54,496 nt of DNA, from assembly GCA_020073005.1 (NCBI GenBank), contig JAIQFX010000046.1:1-54496 (forward strand). Direction: 5' to 3'. Shown piece by piece: positions 19,393 through 31,936 of the stretch. The notes beneath the pieces were generated by a model. The model made no database searches, was not told the origin of the DNA, and was given only the letters and a program-made list of their open reading frames with translations. The stretch is from Terriglobia bacterium. Lineage in GTDB: Bacteria; Acidobacteriota; Vicinamibacteria; Vicinamibacterales; CAVVIG01. A program made the translations under genes and the position numbers. Position 1 is the first letter of the stretch. Every line of letters starts with the position of its first letter.

Positions 19393-23039
<3,647 letters not shown>

Positions 23040-23304
23040 GGCTGTGCTGGCCTCGAAAAGAGCGGGGGTTCGGTCGCCCGCGATCCCCTAAGGAGAGGAG
23101 TGATTCGAGAATAAGAAATTATATAAGAAGAGAGGGTGTGTTGAAAAGTAAACCGTCGCCGTTACTGCTTGTTTTTGAGTAATTTAGCTTGTGCAAAAAA
23201 CGTGACTCAAAACCAGGGCTTTCGTTGTCGTTTCGGTACACGGATTAGGCCGTCCACAGGCGTCCACAGACGGCAAAACCTCCATCCGTGGAAAAGCCCA
23301 GCGA
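23040..23304. other. dnaA-dnaN intergenic region, candidate unwinding part of oriC
   Basis: A 265-base gap. The half near dnaN (about 23100-23215) is unusually AT-rich for this genome, with runs such as AAATTATATAAG, TTTTTGAGTAATTTAGC and GCAAAAAACG, and is the best DNA-unwinding candidate. The half near dnaA has two direct TCCACA cores 10 bases apart (23253-23258 and 23263-23268) and a TTTTCCACG on the minus strand (23287-23295), which are weak DnaA-box matches. Together with the strong box cluster on the other side of dnaA this resembles a bipartite origin. Confidence 0.6.
23118..23123 (-). promoter_or_regulatory. candidate -10 of dnaN
   Basis: A perfect TATAAT on the minus strand, within the AT-rich part of the dnaA-dnaN gap, 78 bases before the dnaN start. 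The -35 region (TTTCAA) is poor. Confidence 0.4.
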
Positions 23305-24633
23305 CTACTGGAATCCTTCAAGAAAATTGCCGATCAAGGTGTTGAAATCCGCGTCCTTCTTACGCAGGTCCTCGACCTTCCGGATCGAGTGAATCACGGT
23401 CGAATGGTGCTTGCCGCCGAAGCTGCGTCCGATCTCCGGCAGCGACGCACGCGTCAGCGATTTGCAGAGGTACATGGCGATTTGGCGCGGCGCGGCGACC
23501 GATTTTGAATTGTTCCGCGATTTCAGGTCGACGAGTTTCAGGTTGTAGTAGTCGGCGACGAACTTCTGGATCACTTCGATCGTGATCGCTTTAGGGTCGT
23601 GCTCCAGGATGTTCTTGAGCACTTCCTGCGTCAGCGACAGCGAGATCTCCTGGCCGGTCAGCGAGGCGTACGCGATCAGCCGAATCAACGATCCTTCGAG
23701 CTCGCGGATATTCGACTTGATTTTGCCGGCGATGTACATCGCGACGTTGTCAGGAAGCGGCACCGCCTCCGCTTCAGCCTTCTTCTTCAGAATCGCGACT
23801 TTCGTCTCCAGATCCGGCGACTGAATGTCAGCCGTCAATCCCCACTCGAACCGCGAGCGCAACCGTTCCTCGAGCGAAGGAATCTCGTGGGGAGGGCAGT
23901 CGCTGCTCAATACGATCTGCTTCTGTGAGTCGTACAGCGCATTGAAGGTATGAAAGAACTCTGTCTGTGTTCCTTCTTTGCCCGCGAGAAACTGGATGTC
24001 GTCGACGAGCAGGACGTCGACGGATCGATAGCGCGCGCGGAAATCAAGGACGCGGTCGTACCGCACGGCGTTGATCATCTCGTTCATGAAACGCTCGGAC
24101 GAGATGTACGTCAGCTTCAAGTTTCGATCGTGCTGCAGCACGTACTGACCCACGGCATGCATGAGATGCGTCTTGCCGAGACCCACCCCGCCGTAAATGA
24201 AGAGCGGGTTGTACGAGCGCGACGGCGCTTCGGCGACCGCGCGACAGGCGGCGTGCGCGAACTGATTTGACGAACCCACGATGAACGTGTCGAAGGTGTA
24301 CCGAGGATTCAACCCCGCGGATCCCGAGACGATCGGCGCCGGCTCGTTGTCGAGAACCGCCGCTTCCTCTGGACCGAGCGGAATCGAGGGGACGTCCTGC
24401 GCGTCGACGACGTAGTGAATCACCAGATTCGGCCGCTTCACTTCGGTGAGCGCTTCCGCCATCAGGCCCGAGTAGTGCTTGGGCAGCCAATCCTTGAAGG
24501 CGGTGTTCGGAACGCGGACGGTAATCGAGGCCCGATCGCTGGACACGAAGGACGTCGGCCGGAACCACGTGTAAAACGTGTGCCGGTTCACCTTGGTCTC
24601 GACCCGCGCGAGGATTTCCTCCCAAAGGTTCAT
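23305..24633 (-). CDS. dnaA: chromosomal replication initiator DnaA
   Basis: A 442-residue AAA+ initiator that binds DnaA boxes and melts the origin. Domain I (residues 1-80) has the helicase-loading fold opening MNLWEEILARVETKVNRHTF. A short variable linker precedes domain III with Walker A GGVGLGKTHLMHA, Walker B VLLVDDIQFLAGK and sensor segments. Domain IV ends with the helix-turn-helix signature GRSFGGKHHSTVIHSIRKV. Length is typical. Upstream are three perfect DnaA boxes located between a possible promoter and the start codon, suggesting autoregulation. It runs leftward, divergent from rpmH, the usual origin arrangement. Confidence 0.98.
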   Translation of the reverse strand: MNLWEEILARVETKVNRHTFYTWFRPTSFVSSDRASITVRVPNTAFKDWLPKHYSGLMAEALTEVKRPNLVIHYVVDAQDVPSIPLGPEEAAVLDNEPAPIVSGSAGLNPRYTFDTFIVGSSNQFAHAACRAVAEAPSRSYNPLFIYGGVGLGKTHLMHAVGQYVLQHDRNLKLTYISSERFMNEMINAVRYDRVLDFRARYRSVDVLLVDDIQFLAGKEGTQTEFFHTFNALYDSQKQIVLSSDCPPHEIPSLEERLRSRFEWGLTADIQSPDLETKVAILKKKAEAEAVPLPDNVAMYIAGKIKSNIRELEGSLIRLIAYASLTGQEISLSLTQEVLKNILEHDPKAITIEVIQKFVADYYNLKLVDLKSRNNSKSVAAPRQIAMYLCKSLTRASLPEIGRSFGGKHHSTVIHSIRKVEDLRKKDADFNTLIGNFLEGFQ

Positions 24634-24711
24634 CAGCCCTCGTTAGACAGCTTCGACCAAGTTTCGCCTGCAGAAGGCTGGAAACTGGCTGAAATTACCA
24701 AAACCTCGTGA

Positions 24712-24720
24712 TTTTCCACA
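24712..24720 (+). promoter_or_regulatory. DnaA box 1
   Basis: TTTTCCACA, a one-mismatch variant of the TTATCCACA consensus that is common in GC-rich bacteria. Confidence 0.8.
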
Positions 24721-24723
24721 GTT

Positions 24724-24732
24724 TTTTCCACA
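24724..24732 (+). promoter_or_regulatory. DnaA box 2
   Basis: TTTTCCACA again, 12 bases after box 1 on the same face of the helix within about one turn. Confidence 0.8.
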
Positions 24733-24734
24733 GG

Positions 24735-24743
24735 TGTGGAAAA
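24735..24743 (-). promoter_or_regulatory. DnaA box 3 (inverted)
   Basis: TGTGGAAAA on the plus strand, i.e. TTTTCCACA on the minus strand, separated by two bases from box 2, so boxes 2 and 3 form an inverted pair. Confidence 0.8.
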
Positions 24744-24806
24744 CTCTGGTGAGAGACCAAAGGCACATGGAATTTACATCGCCGGGGCGGCCCGTGAAGG
24801 AGGCCG

Positions 24807-24812
24807 ACTGTA
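24807..24812 (-). promoter_or_regulatory. candidate extended -10 of dnaA
   Basis: TGTGCTACAGT on the minus strand contains a TGn-extended TACAGT about 175 bases upstream of dnaA. The DnaA boxes would lie in its 5' leader. The identical 11-mer occurs before the dus gene. Confidence 0.35.
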
Positions 24813-24819
24813 GCACAGA

Positions 24820-24849
24820 TTGACACCTCATGAACGCGTTCGCTAACAT
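24820..24849 (+). promoter_or_regulatory. candidate sigma-70-type promoter of the rpmH operon
   Basis: A perfect TTGACA (24820-24825), 18-base spacer and TAACAT (24844-24849), about 97 bases before rpmH. Confidence 0.55.
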
Positions 24850-24945
24850 TGACGGTTCGATTCAGATCACAAGTCATCGGCGAAGCGAGGGCACTCGAGG
24901 CCCCGTAACGCCTTCATCCAGGCGTCGGAGCCCCGGAGTCACCGA

Positions 24946-25095
24946 ATGAAGGGAAAGCGCACATTCCAGCCGAATACGCGTCGTCGGAAACGCACCCACG
25001 GCTTCCTCGTGCGGATGAGCACCAAGAACGGTCGCATCGTTCTCAAGCGGCGTCGCGCGAAAGGCCGTAAGCGCCTGACCGTTTCAAGCGAATAA
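24946..25095 (+). CDS. rpmH: 50S ribosomal protein L34
   Basis: A 49-residue very basic ribosomal protein. It reads [20 protein letters not shown], then [20 protein letters not shown] and RKRLTVSSE, an almost ideal L34. A GGAG ribosome site lies at 24935-24938. It starts the rightward origin block and is followed 25 bases later by rnpA, the classic rpmH-rnpA pair that links a ribosomal protein with RNase P protein synthesis. Confidence 0.97.
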   Translation: MKGKRTFQPNTRRRKRTHGFLVRMSTKNGRIVLKRRRAKGRKRLTVSSE

Positions 25096-25120
25096 GACAC
25101 GGGGCTCGTCTCCCCAGGAA

Positions 25121-25462
25121 ATGCCGGGCCTCCGTCCCCAAGAGCGAATTCGCCGCCACGCTGAATTCCAGCGGGTCTACGAGGGCGGTTTCAGGGTGAG
25201 TGGCCGGTATAGCACGGTGTTCCTCATGCCGAATGCCCAGGGCGTGGGCCGGTTGGGGATCGCCGCCACCCGCAAACTCGGCGGAGCGGTTCAAAGAAAC
25301 AAAGCTAAACGATTGATTCGAGAGGTCTTCCGTCGAAACAAGGTCGCACCGGGATTCGATGTCGTCGTGGTCCCAAAGCGCGAGTTGATCGACGCCAGTC
25401 TGATTGTCCTTGAAGCTGATTACCGCACCCTCGTCGAGCGTCGACTCCGCCAACGGCGGTGA
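25121..25462 (+). CDS. rnpA: ribonuclease P protein component
   Basis: A 113-residue basic protein that assists the RNase P RNA in removing 5' leaders from tRNA precursors. The family signature [16 protein letters not shown] is at residues 59-74, with a preceding [14 protein letters not shown] and an [18 protein letters not shown]-terminal helix. Length fits the family. Its 3' end overlaps the predicted start region of yidD. Confidence 0.95.
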   Translation: MPGLRPQERIRRHAEFQRVYEGGFRVSGRYSTVFLMPNAQGVGRLGIAATRKLGGAVQRNKAKRLIREVFRRNKVAPGFDVVVVPKRELIDASLIVLEADYRTLVERRLRQRR

Positions 25463-25685
25463 GCCGTCGCTGGCCGCCCTGGCGCTGCTCGGCCTGTTGA
25501 GGGTCTATAAACTACTTTTCTCTCAATATTTTACCGGCTCCTGCCGCTTCCTCCCTTCATGCGCTGACTATGCGGCTGAGGCGGTGACCCGCCATGGCGC
25601 GTGGCGCGGGGGTTGGTTGGCGGCCAGACGCCTCACGCGGTGCCACCCGTTGTGCACCGCCGGTCACGATCCAGTGCCGCAGTAA
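25404..25685 (+). CDS. yidD: membrane protein insertion efficiency factor YidD
   Basis: A small YidD-family protein. The conserved core is clear: [23 protein letters not shown], then [18 protein letters not shown] and [17 protein letters not shown], with the three characteristic cysteines. The start is uncertain. A TTG at 25404 gives 93 residues and a 59-base overlap with rnpA, while the homologous core begins only near 25470, where the codons are CTG/GTC-type. The stop overlaps the yidC start (TAATG), so translation of the two is coupled. It is thought to help YidC- and Sec-dependent insertion. Confidence 0.88.
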   Translation: MSLKLITAPSSSVDSANGGEPSLAALALLGLLRVYKLLFSQYFTGSCRFLPSCADYAAEAVTRHGAWRGGWLAARRLTRCHPLCTAGHDPVPQ

Positions 25686-27433
25686 TGGAAAGACGCGTTC
25701 TCCTCGCCATCTTCCTGGCCTTTCTGGTCTTGTACGTCTGGCAGGCCCTGTTCGTGAAGCCTGTTCCGAAGCCGGCAAGCGGACCAGCCGTCGCCACCAG
25801 TGCGACCACGTCGCCGGGCCCGGTGACGGCCGCGCAGCCCACCTCAACGGCCGCGCCGAGTGTCGCGCCGCAAAAGCCGTTCACGCCGTCCGCGACGGCG
25901 CTCGTCTCCGCCGAGTCCGAACGCGACGTGCGTGTCGAAACGCGGGACGTCATTGCCGTCTTCACGAATCGCGGCGCGCGCCTGAAGAGCTGGCGCTTGA
26001 AGCACTATCCAAACCAGGAGAGACAGCCGCAGGAGCTTGTCGAGGGCCAGATCGGGATGCAGCAACTGCCGTTCAGTCTGCAGACGCCGGACGAGACCAC
26101 AACGACGACGCTCAACGAGGCGTTGTACGCGGTCACTGGAGCGCCCGCGTCGCCGGGTGCGACGACGTCGCCGGTCGATCTCAAATTCGAGTATCGCGAC
26201 ACCTCCGGACTGCAGGCCGTCAAGGAATTTCACTTCGAGCCGTCGTCGTATCTCGTCGTCGTCCGCGCGGCAATTCAGCGGGGCGATCACGCGATCGCCG
26301 CCGCGATTTCCTGGGGGCCGGCCATCGGCGACATCGGCGAAGTGAGCCGCAACATGACGAAGGCGGAAGGCCTGCTGTTCCAGAACGACAAGGTTCAGCG
26401 CCTCGCGCCGAAGGACCTGGCGAAGCAAGCCGTCTACGACGGTGACTTCCGCTATGCGGGTGTCGACGACAACTACTTCATGACGGCGGCGCTCGCGCCC
26501 GGGCCCGCGAAAGTCAGCTATCAGCCGGTCTCCATCCCGCCGCCTCCGGGCTCGAAGGACCCGGCCCGCGATCTCGTCGCCTACGCGATCGAGCCGCGCG
26601 TGAGCGGTACGCCGATCAAGTTCTTCGCAGGGCCGAAAGACTTCGACGTCCTCTCGACGATCGATCGCGACGTGCCGCGCGCGATCAACTTCGGGATGTT
26701 CGCCGTCATCGTCGTGCCGCTGCTGCGATCGCTGAAGTGGGTGAACGGCTTCGTTGGCAACTACGGCTGGTCGATCATCATCCTGACCGTGATCATCAAC
26801 GGGATCATGTTTCCGCTGCGGCACAAGAGCGTCGTGTCGATGCGGAAGATGCAGGAGATCCAGCCCGAGGTGAAGGCGATTCAGGATCGCTACGCGAAAC
26901 TGAAGGCCACGGATCCGGCGAAGCAGAAGATGAACCAGGAGCTGATGGCGCTGTACAAGGAGAAGGGCGTGAACCCGGCGAGCGGGTGCGTGCCGATGCT
27001 CCTGACGATGCCCTTCATCTTCGCGTTCTACTCGCTGCTGTCGACCGCGATCGAGCTCCGCGGCGCGCCGTTCGTCTGGTGGATTCACGATCTGTCCTCG
27101 CACGACCCGTATTTCGTCACACCGATTCTGATGGGCATCAGCCAGGTCTGGCAGCAGCGTCTCGCGCCGGCGACGGGCATGGATCCCGCGCAGCAGAAGA
27201 TGATGCTCGTGATGCCTGTGTTCTTCACGTTCCTGTTCCTCTGGTATCCGGCGGGCGTCGCACTCTACTGGCTGGTGAACAACCTCTGGGCGATTGGTCA
27301 GCAGTACGCGACGAACTACTTGATTGGCCCGCCGAACATCAGAACGATCAGGCCCGCTGCCGAGCGCCGAATGAAACGCGCCGGGGGCGGTAAGACGGAT
27401 GCGGCAGCCCGCGAGTCGTCAGAGGCGCTATGA
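25685..27433 (+). CDS. yidC: membrane protein insertase YidC
   Basis: A 582-residue inner-membrane insertase of the long (Gram-negative) type. The N-terminal anchor is RRVLLAIFLAFLVLYVWQALF, followed by a Pro/Ala/Thr-rich linker and a large periplasmic beta domain. The catalytic membrane core at residues 330-560 has GWSIIILTVIINGIMFPLRHKS, with the arginine of the hydrophilic groove, and PMLLTMPFIFAFYSLLSTAIELRG in shorter segments plus the final LYWLVNNLWAIGQQY helix. The start overlaps the yidD stop and the stop overlaps the jag start (ATGA), so four genes rnpA-yidD-yidC-jag are tightly coupled. The periplasmic domain supports a diderm envelope. Confidence 0.96.
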   Translation: MERRVLLAIFLAFLVLYVWQALFVKPVPKPASGPAVATSATTSPGPVTAAQPTSTAAPSVAPQKPFTPSATALVSAESERDVRVETRDVIAVFTNRGARLKSWRLKHYPNQERQPQELVEGQIGMQQLPFSLQTPDETTTTTLNEALYAVTGAPASPGATTSPVDLKFEYRDTSGLQAVKEFHFEPSSYLVVVRAAIQRGDHAIAAAISWGPAIGDIGEVSRNMTKAEGLLFQNDKVQRLAPKDLAKQAVYDGDFRYAGVDDNYFMTAALAPGPAKVSYQPVSIPPPPGSKDPARDLVAYAIEPRVSGTPIKFFAGPKDFDVLSTIDRDVPRAINFGMFAVIVVPLLRSLKWVNGFVGNYGWSIIILTVIINGIMFPLRHKSVVSMRKMQEIQPEVKAIQDRYAKLKATDPAKQKMNQELMALYKEKGVNPASGCVPMLLTMPFIFAFYSLLSTAIELRGAPFVWWIHDLSSHDPYFVTPILMGISQVWQQRLAPATGMDPAQQKMMLVMPVFFTFLFLWYPAGVALYWLVNNLWAIGQQYATNYLIGPPNIRTIRPAAERRMKRAGGGKTDAAARESSEAL

Positions 27434-27876
27434 CCACCACTCCTATCGTCGATTTCCTGAAGCGGTTCACGTCCGCGCTCGGCATCACCGCCACCGTGGA
27501 AGTCGAGGAAGCGCCGGACGGCCCGCGCTTCAACCTGGCTGGCGAGGAAGCCGAGCTCCTCGTGCGGCATCGCGGGGAGCCGCTCAAGGCCCTGCAGCAC
27601 GTGGTCGACGTGGCGTACGGCCGGCAGCTCGACGGCGAGCGGCGAGTGTTCGTCGATGCGCTCGAGTACCGGAAGGGCAAGGACATCGAGCTCCGCCGCA
27701 TGGCGCAGCTTCTTGCGACGAAGGCGAAGGACTCCGGCCTCGATCAGCAGCTCGGCCCGCTGAATCCCTACGAGCGCCGCATCGTCCATATGGCGGTTGC
27801 GGAAGTGCCGGGCGTGACGACTGAAAGCGTCGGCGACGCGTTCTCCAAAACCGTTCTAATCTCCGCGCGGAAATAG
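27430..27876 (+). CDS. jag: KH-R3H RNA-binding protein Jag/KhpB
   Basis: A 148-residue single-stranded nucleic-acid-binding protein. A KH domain occupies about residues 20-80 (VEVEEAPDGPRFNLAG...LLVRHRGEPLKALQHVV) and an R3H domain the C-terminus (PYERRIVHMAVAEVPGVTTES). The N-terminal Jag_N domain of Firmicutes proteins is absent, as in many Gram-negative versions. Its start overlaps the yidC stop, matching the conserved yidC-jag pair. The family is linked to RNA regulation and envelope growth; the exact target here is unknown. Confidence 0.88.
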   Translation: MTTTPIVDFLKRFTSALGITATVEVEEAPDGPRFNLAGEEAELLVRHRGEPLKALQHVVDVAYGRQLDGERRVFVDALEYRKGKDIELRRMAQLLATKAKDSGLDQQLGPLNPYERRIVHMAVAEVPGVTTESVGDAFSKTVLISARK

Positions 27877-27889
27877 TGGCGCGCAGGTC

Positions 27890-29299
27890 GTGGCGTTCTC
27901 GACCAACGACACGATCGTTGCCGTGGCGACGCCGCCGGGTCGCGGCGGCATCGGCGTCGTTCGCCTGAGCGGACCTGATGCGCGCAGCGTGGCGCACCGT
28001 CTGATCACGCGGCCCTCTCCGCTGCAACCGCGGCACGCGACGCTGACGAGAATTCGTCGAACAGTCCCGCCGCTCCCGGCGATGCAGCACACGCCTCAGC
28101 CCACATCACCGGCTTCGAGCGCAATTGATCGAGTGGTCGCCACATTCTTTCCCGCGCCGGCGTCCTACACCGGCGAAGACGTCGTGGAGCTGAGCGCGCA
28201 CGGCAGTCCGGTCGTGCTTGGAGCGATCGTGAGCGAAGCGATCCAGGCTGGCGCGCGGCTCGCGGAACCTGGCGAATTCACGCTCCGCGCATTTCTCAAC
28301 GGGCGGATCGATCTGCTGCAGGCGGAAGCCGTCGCCGATCTCATCGATGCGGTGACGCCCATCCAGGCGCGCGCGGCGTTCGATCAACTCGAGGGAACGT
28401 CGACGCGCGCGATCGCGGCCATCGACGCGGCGCTGTTCGATCTGATCGCGCGGCTCGAAGCGTCAGTGGATTTTCCTGAAGAGGGATATCACTTCGTCCA
28501 ACCGGAAACGCTCGCGTCAGCGATCGACGATCTCATCGACCGAACGGCTGCGCTCGTCGCCGATGCGCGTCGAGGCCGGATGATTCGCGAAGGATTTCAA
28601 GTGGCGATCGTCGGCCGGCCAAACGTCGGCAAGTCGAGTTTGTTCAATGCGCTCGCCGGCGCTGCGCGCGCGATCGTGACGTCTGTGCCCGGCACGACGC
28701 GAGATCTCGTGACGGAATTGGTGGACGTGGAAGGACTACCCGTCACGCTGGTTGATACCGCCGGGCTTCGAGAAACGAATGACCCCGTGGAAATCGAGGG
28801 CGTTGACCGAACGCGACGGGCGCTCTCGGTTGTCGATCTCGTCCTCGTCGTGCTGGATCAATCGGAGCCGCTGACGGAAAGCGACGAACATATATTACTG
28901 CAAACATCAGATTATAAACGACTTGTAGTGATTAACAAGACCGATCTTCCGTCCCGCCGCGGACAACGATCATTGCCCTCTCCGGGTTTCGCTGTGTCCT
29001 CGACGACAGGAGATGGCGTGGCGGAACTCAAGCGGCAGATTGGCGCGGCGCTGGACGCCGAGTCCTTCCGCGATCGGCCGGCAACCGCAAACGTGCGGCA
29101 CATCGCGCTCCTGGAGAACGCGCACGAGGCGCTGTCGCGCGCGCGCACTGCGGCGTTGGCCGACGGCCAGTCCCTGTCCGAGGAATTCGTTCTCGTCGAC
29201 CTTCAGAGCGCGCGCGCGGCATTCGAGGAAGTCTCGGGACGTCGCGTCCCCGATGACTTGCTCGCCGAGATTTTTTCCAGATTCTGCATCGGCAAGTAA
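27890..29299 (+). CDS. mnmE: tRNA modification GTPase MnmE
   Basis: A 469-residue GTPase that with MnmG modifies U34 of certain tRNAs. The N-terminal folate-binding domain starts DTIVAVATPPGRGGIGVVRLSG and includes SYTGEDVVELSAHGSPVVL. The inserted G domain has GRPNVGKSSLFN, the TTRD switch (VPGTTRDLV), DTAG and NKTD. The C-terminus is the catalytic FCIGK motif. The start is GTG at 27890. A short AT-rich stretch with rare codons is found around 28888-28935 in the G domain. mnmG follows after 15 bases, so the two partners are co-transcribed. Confidence 0.96.
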   Translation: MAFSTNDTIVAVATPPGRGGIGVVRLSGPDARSVAHRLITRPSPLQPRHATLTRIRRTVPPLPAMQHTPQPTSPASSAIDRVVATFFPAPASYTGEDVVELSAHGSPVVLGAIVSEAIQAGARLAEPGEFTLRAFLNGRIDLLQAEAVADLIDAVTPIQARAAFDQLEGTSTRAIAAIDAALFDLIARLEASVDFPEEGYHFVQPETLASAIDDLIDRTAALVADARRGRMIREGFQVAIVGRPNVGKSSLFNALAGAARAIVTSVPGTTRDLVTELVDVEGLPVTLVDTAGLRETNDPVEIEGVDRTRRALSVVDLVLVVLDQSEPLTESDEHILLQTSDYKRLVVINKTDLPSRRGQRSLPSPGFAVSSTTGDGVAELKRQIGAALDAESFRDRPATANVRHIALLENAHEALSRARTAALADGQSLSEEFVLVDLQSARAAFEEVSGRRVPDDLLAEIFSRFCIGK

Positions 29300-29314
29300 G
29301 ATGGCGCTCGCGGC

Positions 29315-31177
29315 ATGAAGACTTCGTTTGACGTCATCGTGATTGGCGCCGGCCACGCAGGATGCGAAGCGGCGTACGCGGCCGCGCGGCGCGGCGCGCG
29401 CGTCGCTATCTGCACGCTCTCCGCGGACACCGTCGCGCACATGCCGTGCAATCCCGCGATCGGTGGCACGGCGAAGGGCCATCTCGTTCGTGAAATTGAT
29501 GCGCTCGGCGGGCTGATGGGCCGGGCCATTGATGCAACGGGCATTCAATTCAAGCTGCTCAATAGAAGTCGCGGTCCGGCCGTGTGGTCACCGCGCGCGC
29601 AGGCAGACAAGAAGATCTACGGCGCGTGGATGAAAGAAGCGCTCGATGCTGAGCGCAACATCGAATGGCTGATCGGCAAGGCGGGACGAGTTCTCGTCGA
29701 GCACCGCCGCGTCATCGGCCTTGCGCTCGAGGACGGTGACGCGTACGCGTGCCGCGCGCTCGTGATCACGACCGGAACATTTCTGAACGGTCTAATTCAC
29801 ATCGGGCCCGAGCAACATCCCGCCGGTCGCGCCGGCGAACCTCCATCCCACGATCTTGCCGAATCGCTGAAGTCATTCGGGTTCGAGTGGGGAAGATTGA
29901 AGACGGGCACACCGCCGCGACTCGATCGACAGAGCATCGATTTCTCTCGAGCAGTGGCAGCGAATCACTTTGCAGTCGAGCGTGGCGATCCTTCTCCAGT
30001 GCCGTTCTCGTTCCTGTCTACAGCGATCGCCCGTCCACAGATCGAGTGTTATCTCTTACACACCAATGACCGCGTGCGCGATCTCGTTCGCGCCAGCGTT
30101 GCTCAATCACCGTTGTTCAACGGACAGATTCGAGGGATCGGTCCGCGTTACTGCCCGTCACTCGAGGACAAGATCGTTCGCTTCCCGGACAAGGAACGAC
30201 ATCAGCTCTTTCTGGAACCAGAAGGTCTCGACGCGCCGGAAATCTACGTGAACGGTATGTCGATGTCGCTGCCGCGCGACGTTCAGGCGGATTTGGTGCA
30301 TTTGCTGCCTGGACTCGAAGACGCCGTGTTGCTGCGGCCCGGCTATGCGGTCGAGTATGACTTCGTCCAACCGCGAGAACTCACGCGACAACTGGAAGCC
30401 AAGCGGGTATCAGGACTCTTTCATGCGGGGCAGATCAACGGGACGTCCGGCTACGAGGAAGCGGCGGCGCAAGGACTCGTCGCCGGCGCGAACGCGGCCG
30501 CTCGCGCCATTGGCGGCATGGGACTCGCGCTTCAACGCGACGAGGCGTACATCGGGATTCTGATTGACGATCTCGTGACCAAGGGATGTCTTGAACCCTA
30601 TCGCATGTTCACGTCTCGAGCCGAACACCGGCTGCTCTTGAGGATCGACAACGCGGACCTGCGGCTGACGCGTCGGGGGCGCGAAGTCGGGCTCGTCGAT
30701 GATGCTCGCTGGGAGCGTTTCTGCTCGAGGAAATCACGATTCGATCACAATCTCGACGTTATCGAACGCACCTGGGTGCGCACTGACGAGGGAGATCGTG
30801 TTCCCGCCGCGCAGTTGCTCAGACGTCCAGCCGTTCGCCTCGACGAATTGGCAGCCACTGGACAACTGCCTGGGTTGCGAGCCGGAGACGATGGGCAGAC
30901 GTTTGAATGGACAAGTGCCGAGACTTCAGTGAAGTACGCGGGTTATCTGCGTCGCCAGGAGAGTGAGATCGAGCGCGCCCGCAAGATCGAAGGCCGGCGG
31001 ATCCCGGCCGGTTTTCCATTTCACCGAGTTCCTGGTTTGTCCCACGAGGCCGTACAGCGGCTCAATCAAGTCCAGCCGGACACACTCGGGCAAGCCCTCA
31101 GAATTCCTGGGTTGACGCCGGCAGCCGTGGCTGTTCTTGGCGCCTACGTCGGTCGCTTTTCGACTCAGCCGCGTTGA
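29315..31177 (+). CDS. mnmG: tRNA uridine-5-carboxymethylaminomethyl modification enzyme MnmG
   Basis: A 620-residue FAD protein forming the MnmEG complex. The FAD-binding motif [21 protein letters not shown] is at the N-terminus in two halves ([17 protein letters not shown]). Family motifs follow: [24 protein letters not shown] in order, and [22 protein letters not shown] near residue 370, with the [20 protein letters not shown] segment toward the C-terminus. Length matches GidA proteins. It sits between mnmE and rsmG, as in many origin regions. Confidence 0.97.
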   Translation: MKTSFDVIVIGAGHAGCEAAYAAARRGARVAICTLSADTVAHMPCNPAIGGTAKGHLVREIDALGGLMGRAIDATGIQFKLLNRSRGPAVWSPRAQADKKIYGAWMKEALDAERNIEWLIGKAGRVLVEHRRVIGLALEDGDAYACRALVITTGTFLNGLIHIGPEQHPAGRAGEPPSHDLAESLKSFGFEWGRLKTGTPPRLDRQSIDFSRAVAANHFAVERGDPSPVPFSFLSTAIARPQIECYLLHTNDRVRDLVRASVAQSPLFNGQIRGIGPRYCPSLEDKIVRFPDKERHQLFLEPEGLDAPEIYVNGMSMSLPRDVQADLVHLLPGLEDAVLLRPGYAVEYDFVQPRELTRQLEAKRVSGLFHAGQINGTSGYEEAAAQGLVAGANAAARAIGGMGLALQRDEAYIGILIDDLVTKGCLEPYRMFTSRAEHRLLLRIDNADLRLTRRGREVGLVDDARWERFCSRKSRFDHNLDVIERTWVRTDEGDRVPAAQLLRRPAVRLDELAATGQLPGLRAGDDGQTFEWTSAETSVKYAGYLRRQESEIERARKIEGRRIPAGFPFHRVPGLSHEAVQRLNQVQPDTLGQALRIPGLTPAAVAVLGAYVGRFSTQPR

Positions 31178-31191
31178 GATAGTCTCTCGGC

Positions 31192-31860
31192 GTGGCTTCG
31201 GGCGAATTTCGCGAACGGCTTGTCGCACTCGCCGCCGAGGCGAAGATCGCTGTTCCGCCCGCGATTGTCGAACCACTGGAAACCTATCTCGACCTCCTGT
31301 CGCAGTGGAACGCGAAGATCAACCTCACCTCACTGCCTCTTCGGCCGCCTTCCGACGAGACAGTCCGGCGCCTGCTACTTGAGCCGCTCGAAGCGGCCCC
31401 GCACATTTCACGCGGCAGTCAGAACTGGTTCGACATAGGGTCCGGCGGAGGATCGCCGGCAATTCCGCTGAAGCTAGCCCGCCCCGAACTGGATCTATCG
31501 ATGGTGGAGTCGAAGACGAAGAAGGCGGCTTTTCTCCGTGAAGTAATACGCACGCTTGGACTTACAGGTGTGACTGTATTCGGCGAGCGCCTTGACGACG
31601 TCGTCTCGCGCAGTGCCTTGCATCACCGTGCAACGCTGGTGACTCTGCGAGCTGTCAGACTCGATAGCGGTCTTCTCCGGGCCGCTTGGCAGCTGATCGA
31701 CCAGCGAGGGGAGCTGTTGGCTTTCTGCAGCACGACTGAGCTCGAGGTCCCAGAGCTATTGCCGTGGTTTTCACACCGAAACACGGTTCTGCTTCGAGCC
31801 TCCGCTTCGACACGGCTGGCGTGCTACACACCCGTGTTCCACGTGGAACAAACCAGTTGA
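31192..31860 (+). CDS. rsmG: 16S rRNA (guanine-527-N7)-methyltransferase
   Basis: A 222-residue SAM-dependent methyltransferase for G527 of 16S rRNA. The SAM site is FDIGSGGGSPAIPL with the following DLSMVESKTKKAAFLREV. The N-terminal helix LETYLDLLSQWNAKINLTSL is typical of GidB. The start is GTG at 31192. The last codons (VFHVEQTS) overlap a perfect 16-bp parS palindrome, so the C-terminal peptide is partly dictated by a centromere site. It precedes parA by 76 bases. Confidence 0.94.
   Translation: MASGEFRERLVALAAEAKIAVPPAIVEPLETYLDLLSQWNAKINLTSLPLRPPSDETVRRLLLEPLEAAPHISRGSQNWFDIGSGGGSPAIPLKLARPELDLSMVESKTKKAAFLREVIRTLGLTGVTVFGERLDDVVSRSALHHRATLVTLRAVRLDSGLLRAAWQLIDQRGELLAFCSTTELEVPELLPWFSHRNTVLLRASASTRLACYTPVFHVEQTS
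31835..31850. promoter_or_regulatory. parS: parS centromere site
   Basis: TGTTCCACGTGGAACA, a perfect 16-bp palindrome differing from the B. subtilis-type TGTTTCACGTGAAACA only by a matched pair change and identical to parS variants in other phyla. It lies in the last codons of rsmG, 86 bases before parA, where ParB would load and spread to help chromosome segregation. Confidence 0.92.
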
Positions 31861-31936
31861 CGTTGTGACCGCGAGTTCCGTATTCTGAGGCATTACGACA
31901 CGCCACGAATACTGATATCTGGTAAATAACCAATAT

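Larger units (their letters stand above)
24634..24945. other. rpmH-dnaA intergenic region, candidate oriC with DnaA-box cluster
   Basis: A 312-base gap between divergent dnaA and rpmH, the longest in the window. Its dnaA-proximal third holds three perfect TTTTCCACA boxes, two on the plus strand and one inverted, within 32 bases. The rest has promoter-like sequences for both flanking genes and no coding potential. The position, box density and divergent neighbours support it as part of the chromosomal origin. Confidence 0.75.
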
